The notes below the pieces were generated by a model. That model made no database searches. It had not been told where the DNA came from and saw nothing but the letters and a program-made list of their open reading frames with translations. Positions 39,365 to 50,614 of a DNA stretch of 64,000 nt are shown in pieces. The translations under genes and the position numbers were made by a program. Source of the stretch: Euglena gracilis (lineage: Eukaryota > Euglenida > Euglenophyceae > Euglenales). Numbering within the stretch: the stretch's first letter is position 1; each line of letters opens with the position of its first letter. Location of the stretch: positions 71,546,914 to 71,610,913 of the forward strand of contig CP154956.1 of NCBI GenBank assembly GCA_039621445.1, written 5' to 3'.

Positions 39365-40050
39365 GGGATGCATTTCGCATTTTTTCACATTTTTGCGCAT
39401 TTTTTTGCTCATTTTCCGGATTTTTGGGAAAATGCGCATTTTTGCGCATTTTTTTTTTCGCATTTTTTGCGCATTTTTTTGCGTCTTAAGAATTTACGGT
39501 TTTTTTTATATGTTGCAGTTTCATTTTGGTTTTTTTTGATTTTGATTGTACATTATCAAATTGCTCCTTGACCAATGTTGCATTGACACTGAGTTATGTT
39601 GTTTGATTTGTGCTCTATTCTGCCCCTTTTTGAAAGAATTTTTTTGCGCACTTTTTGCGCTTTTTTCCCATTTCCCCACCTTTTTTTACACTTTTTGGAG
39701 GCATTTTGTCCATATTCAAGAAAAAACCTTTGGGTGATGAGGTGTGGGTGCTCATTCAATGATGATGAGGACACTAGGGTTTTCTGAGACCCCACATGGA
39801 ATCCTTCTCCCCTGGTCACAAGTGCGGGGCACGAGGGCTGACATTGTTATGGTGAACAGAGAGTGACGCCTTGCTCATGCATTTTTTTGACGAAAAATGC
39901 CTTCATTTCAGCTGTTTTTGGTGATTTTGGTTTAATTTTGGGCTCATTTGGAAATTTTTCTAAGTCTTTTTTCCCTTAGGAATGTACAAACTCAGCGCAT
40001 TTTTTTGCGCATTTTTTTTGCGCATTTTTGCGCATTTTTGCACATTTTTC
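39365..40050. repeat. Clusters of GCGCATTTTT
   Basis: GCGCATTTTT, often as TTTTTTGCGCATTTTTT, recurs about eleven times in three clusters (39375-39480, 39640-39665, 39995-40045). The clusters are separated by T-rich DNA. Confidence 0.8.
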
Positions 40051-40569
40051 CGAGGGCCACCCAGCACATTCCCCCCCCTGCAAGTATCCAAAGAGACGCC
40101 ATTTGGATTTCACGTGACTTTTTTTTTGAAACATGACATCCATGCTGACGTGCAGTTTGCTTACCACCTCCCCCCCCCAAGGGGTTGTTGGTTCTGCTGG
40201 TAGAAGATGCATTCCAGTGCAATCCCCGCAGGATCAAAAGTTGAGACAAATCCCAGCGGGATCACAATTTTGGGTAATCTGGATAATTCTGGATAATTTG
40301 GGTTCAATTTTATTTTCGGTTTGGTTTTAAGCTTTCTGCTGACTCCCAGATTCCGTGAAAAATTTTGGAAGCTCCGCGGAGGCAACTAATGGGTTAGGAT
40401 TCCACTTTTGCGGTAGACCCGGAGCACCCCCCTGGAGTCTTAAAAAGAAGCTTGCCACGGAGCCCGAACATACCTGCTGGTATACCCCCGAGTATCCTAA
40501 ATGCTGGCATCCTCTGCGTTTTTATTTGCAACCAGCTTGGCGTCAGAGGGCGTTGGACTCTGCTTTTTC

Positions 40570-41930
40570 ATAATGTAATAAATTTATAATGGTACAAACT
40601 ATAATGATACTATGATTGAATATATAAAATATTAATATATATTTTATTATATTTAATATGAAGATTTAATTAATAAAAATAATATTATAAATGTTTGATA
40701 ATGATAAATTTTATATATATTATATATTAATATAATACATATATATATATATATTTATATGTATGTATAATATTAAATTTGGTTTATGATATTTATTTAA
40801 ATATTATTGGTAATAACATTTATATGTTAATAGTTGAGAGAATAAAATATTAATTTTTAAATAAAAATAATTATTATGGTAATGTAAATATGAGTAAAAA
40901 TATTTATATAAACATCTAATATCAATTATTAATATATTATATATAGAATGTTATATATATAGTAAAATGTAATATGATATAGTAGGAAATCTTAATGAGA
41001 ATAAGTAAATCTTAAATGAATAAGTATAATAAAGGAACTCGGCAAATTTTCTATGTAATTATTAATTAAAAATGTAGGTTATTGTAATATTTAACAAATA
41101 TATAATTGTCTGGTGCTCACTGTTATAATATATTGTAATAATAGATTATAGATAAATATTTTTTAAAAACTGGAATACCCTAATTTCTAGCAATTTATAT
41201 ACATAATATAAATATAAGTTAGTAGACATTTACTGTTGGCTTTATTATATCAGTTATATTTGAATATTTTCTGTTTTTATAAAATATATTATATTATATT
41301 ATATTATATTAAAACACATATAATAAACGGTTTTATAGGTATTAAACCAAATTTGTATTAATATTTATGAGTAAAATTATTATTATTGTTATTATTTGAT
41401 GTTAGTATAACAAAACATAGTATAAAATTCTTTTTTTTTTGTAAGGAAATCTATGAACATAGAAAATTCTGGTTGAAAATCCTATTTATTCGGTTCAGAA
41501 TACTGATTTATGTAGTCGTTTGATCCGGATTTTGTTATAGATAATTCGTATAAGCAAATACTGCATCAAATTCATATTTATTCGTTTTATTTATCTCTAA
41601 TACGAATTAATTATAGATTTGCCTATAGATTTGTTAGTAGAAGTTTCATATAGAGAAATCTGGTTTTAGCGACTATTTATTGGATTTCTTTCTTTCTAAT
41701 ACGGATTAATTAGTTGTTTCATCCAATATTTGTTATAGAACAGAATAGATAATTCGTATAAGCAAATATTAGAATTGCGATACATATTTTTCGGTCAGGT
41801 TGGAAATTCTGGTTTGAGTATGAATTTGATCCAGATTTTTCTTGTGAGAAGCTTCTTGTCCCACACAAACAAATTCTGGTGTATTTTCATATTTGGGCAC
41901 CCAGAATTTCACTTTTTGAAATTCTTTTTT
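40570..41930. other. Extremely AT-rich island
   Basis: About 1.35 kb of very low GC with sharp edges and no C/G runs, unlike everything around it. TATATA tracts fill the first half. The second half has a diverged internal duplication: GATAATTCGTATAAGCAAATA at about 41540 and 41750, and AATACGRATTAATTA at about 41600 and 41698. No protein or RNA gene is recognised. Confidence 0.75.
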
Positions 41931-42000
41931 AAATTAGTCTGTAATTGAGAAAAATGCTTGAGGTCGACTGAAGCAAAATATCAGCAACCATACAAACCAA

Positions 42001-42610
42001 TGTATGTATGTATGTATGTATGTCTGTATGTATGTATGTATGTATGTATGTATGCATGTATGTATGTATGTATGTATGTATGTATGTATGTATGTATGTA
42101 TGTATGTATGTATGTATGTATGTATGTATGTCTGTATGTATGTATGTATGTATGTATGTATGTATGTATGCATGCATGCATGCATGCATGCATGCATGTA
42201 TGTATGTATGTATGTATGTATGTATGTATGTATGTATGTATGTATGTATGTATGTATGTATGTATGTATGTATGTATGTATGTATGTATGTATGTATGTA
42301 TGTATGTATGTATGTATGTATGTCTGTATGTATGTATGTATGTATGTATGCATGCATGCATGCATGCATGCATGCATGTATGTATGTATGTATGTATGTA
42401 TGTATGTATGTATGTATGTATGTATGTATGTATGTATGTATGTATGTATGTATGTATGTATGTATGTATGTATGTATGTATGTATGTATGTATGTATGTA
42501 TGTATGTATGTATGTATGTATGTATGTATGTATGTATGTATGTATGTATGTATGTATGTATGTATGTATGTATGTATGTATGTATGTATGTACGTATGTA
42601 TGTGTGTGTG
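42001..42610. repeat. 610-bp TATG satellite with higher-order CATG blocks
   Basis: Almost pure TATG repeats contain two (CATG)7 blocks (about 42170-42198 and 42346-42378). Each is preceded by a single TGTCTG variant 40-50 bp earlier, giving a period of about 176-178 bp. Confidence 0.95.
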
Positions 42611-42940
42611 CATGCATACATGTGTGTGTGTATGAATGTATGTATTTTTGCATGCATGCATTTTTGTACGTATATATTTTTTCCATGTCCCAGTTGGATT
42701 TGGTGCAAAATAGTTTTTAAAATATCAGTTTTTCCTGTTTCTTTGTAAATAATATATCCAAATTTGTTTTGGAGGTTCTGGATGTTGCACCATATCTAAG
42801 TTTTGTTCAAAATCTAACCTGCCTCCCCCCCCCCCCGAGCTCTTGCCGTCCCTGGAACCCTTTGCAGCCAAAGGGAACAGTGCTGATGGAGGCGGTGTCA
42901 GGTGCCCTTCGCAACGCAATATTGCATGATTGACCGCAAT

Positions 42941-43251
42941 CAGGCATTTGCTTAAGGGATTGCAGTACCCCCCCGGGGGGGGCTGGACAGCAGCTAGTCC
43001 AAATTTGGCTAGTGGGTTTTCTAGCAGGGCTAGCCAGTGAAAAAATTTTGGGACCCCCCAAAATGGCCAAAAATGCCCGTTTTTGGCCATTTTTTGGACT
43101 TTTTTGGAGCAAAATCAGCCAAAAACCTGTTAAAACCCTCATTTTTCCAGTCCGGGGGACCCCCGGACGGGTCTAGCTAGTCCACTTTTTCCAGTGTCTA
43201 GCCGATTGGCTAGCGAGTACCCCCCCCGGGGGGTCCTTAAGCAAATGCCTG
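42941..43251. mobile_element. hAT-type MITE with 8-bp target duplication
   Basis: Perfect 17-bp ends CAGGCATTTGCTTAAGG are inverted and flanked by the direct octamer ACCGCAAT (42933-42940, 43252-43259). The interior shares TCTAGC/GGCTAG words and C/G-run blocks with the MITE at 27432-27885. It is 311 bp and non-coding. Confidence 0.92.
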
Positions 43252-43639
43252 ACCGCAATATTGCGCGGACATAGCGATTCGCATTTGTACATGACAGCCA
43301 GTTTGCAAGATAGACTGCACAAATCACAAAACCTAGCCTGCAATTGTGTTGTGTGATTCACAAATAATGAACGTGGGGTGGTTCTTTTTGGTGAATTTCA
43401 TTTCAGAAAACACGTAAGCAAAATTTGTCCTGATGGTCCCACTCGGAGCAAAGCTGTGCCGTAAAACCTTTAATTTACTGATAAAAGTGCTTCAGATTTG
43501 GTGATGATGCCTTTACGAACGATGCCTTGTTGGGGTTGGACAAAATCTGGAATGCCAAGCCCAACGGTGGTTTCAAACCGAGCATGAAAAGTCGACACCT
43601 GAACTCGATGGCACTCACCCCCCTCCACGGCCGAGCCGA

Positions 43640-44105
43640 GGAAAAGCCGACTGAGTCGTACTTCCTCGAGGAAAACCGCCAAGGAGGAAGGGATGCAAAG
43701 GGCGTTGCGCAAATACCTTGTGTGGCTATGCCTTGCTCGCTTGGCGGTGTTGGTTTATTGTTTTTTTCCGCGCCGCTACCTCGCCCGCGCACTCCCTCGA
43801 CACCCAGACCGAAGAGCTAACACCAAGTAAGGGTTAAAGGTGGGCGCCACGTTTTGCTGGAAAACCCGGCATGACCGAGGTGGTTCGTACTGCCTCGAGA
43901 AAAACCGACAAGGGAGGAAGGGACACTGAAGGTGAAGAAGAAAGAGGCCAGGCCAGGCCTTGCTCGCCGGCGTTGTTGTGTGGTTGCTCGCTGCGCTGGG
44001 CTCGTCCTGCTGACCATTTGGACTCCACAAAGCGTGACGGTGAGATGGCCCTCGGTGTCCCTTCCTTCCTGGTCGGCTTGGCTCGAGGGAGTACGAACTC
44101 AGAGG
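43640..44105. repeat. Repeated CCTCGAGGAAAACCG modules
   Basis: CCTCGAG-AAAACCG-CAAGG-AGGAAGGGA occurs directly at about 43665 and 43891 and inverted at about 44058-44098. A shorter relative lies at 52800-52845. Confidence 0.65.
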
Positions 44106-44984
44106 CAGAAGAGCGTTTCAGACGACACAGAAAATCCGAGGAGAAAAAATTCTGAACTCCATGAAAGATGCAACATACTTGGTGTCCGGCTTCCAAGCGG
44201 AGCAAAAAAAAGAACCCCAGCGAAGGCAGCAGACGCTGGAGAAGATGGGGCACCAGCTGGCGCCGAAGAAACTGACATGGAACCAAGCAATCAATTTGCA
44301 TCAGAAGGGATTTCAAGGAAGAAACCAGAAGTGGACAAGAGTGGAGGGGCAGCAGGCGCTGGAGACCATGACGGGGCAGGAGCAGATTGCCAGTCCGTGG
44401 CCGTCGCAACCCTCCCACCCTCCAGTTTCCCAGAAAAATTTCAATTCCAAGAGTTCAACGACGGCCATGGACCCTGGACAGTGGTGGCTAGAAAGTCGAG
44501 GAGACAAACACCAGCAGTCCAGATGGAATGGGGAGTCAGGTCTGGCAGACTACCCACCACTTTTCACATCCACCCCCCACCCAGGGGGAATATTCCAAGG
44601 AAAAATGGACTGCATCAAGGACATGTAAGCGCTTTTCAACAAGGCTATGGCAGGCATCATCCAAAAGGGCATGGGGCCCACCTTCAAAACTATGGAAGCC
44701 AGATGCTCAAGCTGCAAAACTGCCACTGGGGAAAGGTATGTCCACCTTACCCCACAGCTCGCTCAAGCATAAAAACCTCAGGAGCTACCCATCAATGCAG
44801 CAAGCAGCCACCTCTTCAAAGACAGAAGGCCAGCGGAGGCCGTTGTATTCAAAATAAAGAGGCCAATGGAGCTCAGTGCATCATTCAAGATATCAAGGCC
44901 AGTGGAGGCTACTGCACTCAAGATCACCACATCAGCCCTTGGAGGGGAGGCCCAAGATTTGTTGCAGGGGCCCCCATAATGTAA
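43932..44984 (+). pseudogene. ORF1-like protein upstream of retroelement pol
   Basis: A 350-codon open frame has a basic N-terminal half and a central PWTVVARKSRRQTP segment, a pattern seen in retroelement nucleic-acid-binding proteins. It ends with near-repeats (KASGGRCIQNKEANGAQC, KASGGYCTQD). No zinc knuckle or named domain is visible. It lies in the same direction as, and 400 bp before, the reverse transcriptase region, so a gag-like role is plausible. The first about 50 codons overlap the repeated CCTCGAG modules and may not be coding. Confidence 0.4.
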
Positions 44985-45362
44985 TCAGCCCACACCCCCA
45001 ACCATTTATGTAGTTCCCCACTGCAGACACAGACCCTCCCCCATCATTCCAAAACAGGGTGAAAGCCTGTCGTTGAGCAGCCCTGTGGCATAGCCAGAGG
45101 TGACCCCCGTGATGGGGCAGCCAGAGATGTCCCCAGTGATGGGGCAGCAAGGGGAAGGACCCCAGTGATGTGGCGTGTGAAATCCCCAGACACATTACAC
45201 CCAGGGGTGCCCCTTACAGAGCCCTCCAGGCCAGCATTCCCCTTTGGGTCAAGGCAGGAGTCGGCAGAGAGGTATTAAACCTGATAAGGGAAGGGGTTAT
45301 GGCAGATCTTCCCCTCCCCCCTCAGATGTCCTTAAAAGTTCCCTTCAAAACCACAAGAAATA

Positions 45363-46911
45363 ATGACAGCGCAGAAAATTCTGAGAGAATACGAATGTGC
45401 AGGGGCAACCATGCAAATCCCACCACAGGAGGCAAAACATTGTCCCTTATTTCAGCATTTCAAAAAAAGGGGGAAAGACAAAGGAAATACTAATTTAAAA
45501 TTGTCGACATTTAAATCTCCATTTCACTGCCAAGAAGTTCAGACCGGAACAAATGGGAAACAATCTTCCCATAAGAAAACGTTGGTTCTGTGGAAAATTG
45601 GATCTGAGAAATGCTTATTTCACTTAAAGCTGCACAGCAGCCTGGAAAAACATGTTTGCATGCAAGTGGGGGAGGAAACTTGGCAATTTCAAGCTGCATG
45701 CGTTGGTATAAGCAGCCTGCCACAGATATTCATGACCCTCATGAGAGTCTGGGAAGGAAAATGGAGAAAGGAAGGTAAGGTAGTTTTCATCTACCTGGAC
45801 GACATTTTGCCCCCAGCAAAAAGACAGCAGCCCAACAACTGGCAGAAATGAAAAAAGACCCTTTACTGGCAGTTTTCAGATAAAATCTCCCCAAATCCTG
45901 TCTGGAACCCACACAGGAAAGAAAGGGCCAGTGGATCAGTTTGAAAACAGGCAAACTGGAAATTCCTCAGGAAAAACGAAATATCTTTAAGAAAGGAGCT
46001 AGGCAACGTGCTAACACCACAAAAAATTGAGCTGCAGAAAAATCAGTTCTATTGTGGGACAAGTCAGCAGCTATTTGGTCTCAACACCGTTTCTCAGAAT
46101 TCTGACAGATCAACTTTGCAGAATGGTGGATGTGCACACAAAGTGGGGTTGGGACCACACCTTAACCATTCCCCAGGGAGTCAAGGATCAAATTGTGGAA
46201 GTAAAAGCATTTTTACAGCCAGGTGTTGGCAGGGAATTCCAATCCCAGGCCTCTCGGGAACTCTTCTCAGACAGCAGCCCCTGGCAATGGGTGGGGGGGG
46301 GTCTGGACAAAGATTCAGGCCAAACCAAAACAAACTATTTTGCTTCAGCTTTGGCCAAACTAAAACAAACTATTGTGGACAGCCAGGTGCCTGTAAGTTA
46401 TTAAACAAAATGGGGAGACAAAAAGCCATACCTAAACTCCATCTTAAACCCCCTGCAGTATCATTGTCAGGAAAAGCAGATCAGTTTGCAGGTGGTTTGG
46501 GTTCCAACCCCGGAGCAATTGGCAGACTCCTTGGCCAGGGAGCAAAATGACCCAGGGGTTTCTACCCTAAAGCAGAACATCTTTCATCAATTTCTTCAAT
46601 TTTTCAGAAAAGACATAACCCCAGAGGTGGACATGTTTTGCACACTCAGCAACAACAAATTCCCCAAGTTCGTTTGTGGATACCCCCACCAAAGGGCATT
46701 GCTGGTGGATGCCTTGAAGGCAGATTTCAGGGCCTCGCCCCAGTTTATGCAAACCCTCCCTGGAGCATCATTCCCCAGTGGGTTCAGAAAAATGTTACAC
46801 CCACACCTAACCTGTCTGTTCAACGTGCCCCACTGGACTTCAACATCATGGTGGCGCCAATTAATGTCAATCAGGCAGCCAGGCAGCAAAGGTGGAATTA
46901 GGGCTGCTTGA
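45363..46911 (+). pseudogene. DIRS-like reverse transcriptase and RNase H, degraded
   Basis: One frame has AYFHLKLH-like sequence, then FQAACVGISSLPQIFMTLMR, then GKVVFIYLDDIL, the polymerase catalytic motif with Y-L-DD. Further on, RELFSDSSPWQWVGGGL fits the RNase H SDAS-x-x-GWG strand. Then VVWVPTPEQLADSLAREQ (D-x-LSR-like) and EVDMFCTLSNNKFPKF are characteristic of DIRS-type elements after RNase H. The parts lie in different frames with stops near 45850 and 46404, and a frameshift near 46740. No tyrosine recombinase is seen downstream. A Ty3-type origin is less likely because of the ADSLxR then DxF-x-x-x-x-N block. Confidence 0.55.
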
Positions 46912-47231
46912 TTGTGTCAGGCAAATATCGCAATCCCAGGAAGTTCCGATGTTCAGAATCGACACTGAGATAAAACATCTTGGAAATGTCAAAAGATACG
47001 ACTTAGCCTTCAGGACATTGGGGGCCAATTGTAGCACAAAGGGTTCCCCCTCAGGACTGTACAGTCCACAAGATGGCCGAGGCCATCCTTGATCTTGCTG
47101 TTCTGTGGCCGGTTCGAGGCCGGCCAACTACCCCAAGCGAACGCGGGAGGACCACCTGGCTGTAATCGGGCGACAGCCCAGGGTCAAGACCGGAGAAGGC
47201 CCTGCAGGCGGCACGCCTTTTTATCGCCACC

Positions 47232-47298
47232 GGTACCCGAGTGGATCTGGCACTCGGTTGTGGTCCCAAAGATCCTGGTTCGAGCCCCGGCGGGTACC
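47232..47298 (+). other. tRNA-like fold, copy 1
   Basis: A 67-nt stretch begins GGTACCC and ends GGGTACC (7-bp stem). It has an A-box-like CCCGAGTGG and a B-box GGTTCGAGCCC at tRNA-like spacing. The T-stem has one mismatch and the anticodon arm is not standard, so this is a degenerate tRNA or tRNA-derived SINE head rather than a working gene. Confidence 0.4.
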
Positions 47299-47530
47299 CC
47301 CACGGGGGCAAAAAGAAAGGCCCGACCGGAGAGAAAGAGAAATCCATCCTACGGCCCAGGAAACAGCCCTGGAACTGGTAGCAGATTTTGATTCCCGAGG
47401 AAGAGGGGTGTGGCCGGTTCGAGGCCGTCCAACTACCCCAGCCAACAGGGGCGGACCACCTGGCGGTAATCAGGCGATAGGGTCGAGACCGCAGAAGGCT
47501 GTGCAGGCAGCACGCCTTATTTTCGCCACC

Positions 47531-47597
47531 GGTACCCGAGTGGATCTGGCACTCGGTTGTGGTCCCAAAGATCCCGGTTCGAGTCCCGGCGGGTACC
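47531..47597 (+). other. tRNA-like fold, copy 2
   Basis: Nearly identical to copy 1, differing by two bases in the T-arm (CCCGGTTCGAGTCCC). Same reservations. Confidence 0.4.
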
Positions 47598-47984
47598 CCC
47601 ACGTGGGCAAAAAGAAAGGCCCGACCGGAGAGAAAGAGAATTCGATCCTACGCCCCAGGCAACAGCCCTGGAACTGTTCACAGCCTCAAAACTGCACGAA
47701 ATGCATATGCAGCAGCTTTGTTACTTCCAGGGTTTGGTTCATTGAGGTTTTCCCCTCTTTTGTCTCCAATTACAACGTCTGCAAGTATGCCTATTTTTGA
47801 GACCTCACGTGCTTTCAGAGAACATCATCAGAAATTCAAAATCCCTCTCAGGACTGTCTGAAATGGTTTCACCTATTTTGCGGGCTTCTGGGTATAGTAT
47901 ATTATAGCCCACTGTGGAAAATGGGACTGGCAGGTATCCTTGCCAAGCAAACCCATCCACCCAGTTTGGGTTTGCCCAAGGCAC

Positions 47985-49838
47985 TTGGGGTTGGGTCCAT
48001 GGGCATTCCAGGAAAACTCACCTGGAGGGTCTGGAAAGAGGGGGCCCCTGACCAGTCAAACCTGTGGGTGTAATAAGGCACAATTGAATTGATGGTTGGG
48101 GCCTGTGATTTGCATCCTTCTGGTGGCAAAAACAGCAAAAACCCACAAAACTAGGCAGTTGTGCTGGCATCAGAGGAGCTGCAACGGGTAATACCGTACA
48201 GAGCCTTCCGGGGTCTGCTCGTCTGCTTAGACGTTGACTAAAAGCCGGGACCGGACGCTGCGACCGTGTAATAACGGTACAGGGGCCCTCCGCTGCCAGT
48301 TAGTGTAGGATCGAACCAATCTGCTACCAAGTGTACGTCTATTCCCAATTCCCCTTTCCCGATTCCCAAAAAGCCTTCTCTGTCGCCTTGGCGCACATAC
48401 TTGGGAACTGAAAATCAGATTAACAGAAAAACCCCCATTTTCCATCTTCCGAAGAAGCAAATCACAGAGCAATGCAGGGAGGACGGACTGGATATCCAAT
48501 CCCGGCCCGGAGAAAAGGAAACAAACAAAGAAAAGGAATACCACCTGTGGAGAGAGAAGGGGCACCCATTATCAAATCCTAATAGCATCTGCTTCCGTCC
48601 TATTGGGGTTGGGTCCATGGGCATTCCAGGAAAACTCACCTGGAGGGTCTGGAAAGAGGGGGCCCCTGACCAGTCAAACCTGTGGGTGTAATAAGGCACA
48701 ATTGAATTGATGGTTGGGGCCTGTGATTTGCATCTTTCTGGTGGCAAAAACAGCAAAAACCCACAAAACTAGGCAGTTGTGCTGGCATCAGAGGAGCTGT
48801 AACGGGTAATACCGTACAGAGCCTTCCGGGGTCTGCTCGTCTGCTTAGACGTTGACTAAAAGCCGGGACCGGACGCTGCGACCGTGTAATAACGGTACAG
48901 GGGCCCTCCGCTGCCAGTTAGTGTAGGATCGAACCAATCTGCTACCAAGTGTACGTCTATTCCCAATTCCCCTTTCCTGATTCCCAAAAAGCCTTCTCTG
49001 TCGCCTTGGCGCACATACTTGGGAACTGAAAATCAGATTAACAGAAAAACCCCCATTTTGCATCTTCCGAAGAAGCAAATCACAGAGCAATGCAGGGAGG
49101 ACGGACTGGATATCCAATCCCGGCCCGGAGAAAAGGAAACAAACAAAGAAAAGGAATACCACCTGTGGAGAGAGAAGGGGCACCCATTATCAAATCCTAA
49201 TAGCATCTGCTTCCGTCCTATTGGGGTTGGGTCCATGGGCATTCCAGGAAAACTCACCTGGAGGGTCTGGAAAGAGGGGGCCCCTGACCAGTCAAACCTG
49301 TGGGTGTAATAAGGCACAATTGAATTGATGGTTGGGGCCTGTGATTTGCATCTTTCTGGTGGCAAAAACAGCAAAAACCCACAAAACTAGGCAGTTGTGC
49401 TGGCATCAGAGGAGCTGTAACGGGTAATACCGTACAGAGCCTTCCGGGGTCTGCTCGTCTGCTTAGACGTTGACTAAAAGCCGGGACCGGACGCTGCGAC
49501 CGTGTAATAACGGTACAGGGGCCCTCCGCTGCCAGTTAGTGTAGGATCGAACCAATCTGCTACCAAGTGTACGTCTATTCCCAATTCCCCTTTCCCGATT
49601 CCCAAAAAGCTTTCTCTGTCGCCTTGGCGCACATACTTGGGAACTGAAAATCAGATTAACAGAAAAACCCCCATTTTCCATCTTCCCAAGAAGCAAATTA
49701 CAGAGCAATGCAGGGAGGACGGACTGGATATCCAATCCCGGCCCGGAGAAAAGGAAACAAACAAAGAAAAGGAATACCACCTGTGGAGAGAGAAGGGGCA
49801 CCCATTATCAAATCCTAATAGCATCTGCTTCCGTCCTA
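47985..49838 (+). repeat. Three tandem copies of a 618-bp unit
   Basis: Identical landmarks recur at exactly 618-bp spacing (TTGGGGTTGGGTCCATGGGC at 47985, 48603, 49221), with only a handful of substitutions, so the expansion is recent. The unit contains GTAATACCGTACAGAGCC, AATAACGGTACAGG and AATACCACCTGTGG. Its flanks resemble sequence at 57460-57570 (left) and 29640-29720 (right), which ties it to an LTR-type retroelement family. The repeated open frames within it are a by-product. Confidence 0.95.
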
Positions 49839-50125
49839 ACTCCCTCATCGGAAGTGGTCAGAAGCATACGCCTGGTACACAGCCCCCCACCAAGCGACCA
49901 TGTGAGATTCCGGGGGCTGGGCTACGACGATTCAGCTTCGCCAAGTGGTCGGAGGATGCTTAATCATTCCAACTCCAGCAACAAATGCATCCCCCTCGCA
50001 CACACAAACACATCAGAACAGAACAGCCGGCAAGAAAATCAGGACTTCACCTCACCATCTTCTTGTGATTCGCCCTCTTGGTCCATTCCTCACCCTTCCT
50101 GTGTCGTGTGTGTTTTACACCTGAT

Positions 50126-50388
50126 GCCCTTTGCATGCTTCCAGCACGCAAATCAGTTTCCAACTTGCAATTTGTCTTGACTTGATCAGCTGCGGGCCAA
50201 CCTCCCAATCAGATTGCACTACCAGATAAGTCCAAAGACATCCAGGTAAGCCCAGGTAAACAGTGCACGTTTGTTGTCAGCTACACAGAAGTAGGTGGAA
50301 TGAACTGAAATTAGTACTCTCTTTTTTTGAAATATGGAGTGCCACTGTCGGCAATAACAATTGCCAGGATCAATGAGTCACACTCCCC
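50126..50388 (+). repeat. Long direct repeat, left copy
   Basis: Homologous to 51601-51852 in the same orientation. Shared words include GTTTCCAACTT, TCTTGACTTGA, CAGGTAAACAGTG-ACGTTTG and CAATGA-TCACAC. The spacing of 1475 bp and length of about 260 bp could mark LTRs of a small non-autonomous element. Ends in TG/CA were not fixed. Confidence 0.7.
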
Positions 50389-50412
50389 TCCTCGGAAAAA
50401 AATAAAACTGCC

Positions 50413-50614
50413 TCCAAAATAACACCCCCACTAAAATAACACCCCCCAAAAAATAACACACCCTCCTCGGGGTCCGATTTCGAGCACCCCAAAAACACAC
50501 ACCCCTGTTTTCCTTTGGTTTTCCATGTAAAAATACCCCCCCAAATAACACACACCCAACTGGGCCCAAGCTCGGGTGCCCAAATAACACACTGGTGGGG
50601 CGTGTTATTTTTGG
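50413..50614. mobile_element. MITE, second copy of the AAATAACACC family
   Basis: Inverted relative to 17163-17380. It shares the core GGTTTTCCATGTAAAAATA, the CGATTTCGAGC block and many AAATAACACC words. The termini are worn, without long C runs or a clear TA pair, so it is older. Confidence 0.75.

Larger units (their letters stand above)
47103..47690 (+). repeat. Tandem duplication of a 300-bp unit with B-box-like motifs
   Basis: Two units (about 47103-47385 and 47409-47680) share GTGGCCGGTTCGAGGCCG, GGACCACCTGGC-GTAATC, CACCGGTACCCGAGTGG and GAAAGGCCCGACCGGAGAG, at about 90 percent identity. Each has two GGTTCGAG-type words. The sharing extends through the tRNA-like fold. It could be a SINE or an LTR-edge repeat. 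Confidence 0.75.

Noticed and set aside
41934-42708. Long open frames of YIHTYIHT or MYVCMYVC across the TATG satellite (also 17.2-18.0 and 32.2-32.8 kb)
   Set aside because: Tetranucleotide repeats lacking stops stay open in several frames on both strands; these are repeat artefacts, not proteins.
47232-47298. Functional tRNA gene
   Set aside because: Acceptor stem and B-box are good, but the T-stem mismatch, non-standard anticodon arm and duplication within a repeat unit point to a tRNA-derived repeat.
48227-49801. Three near-identical 112-codon minus-strand frames at 618-bp spacing
   Set aside because: They mirror the tandem array and similar plus-strand frames overlap them; no domain or coding bias.
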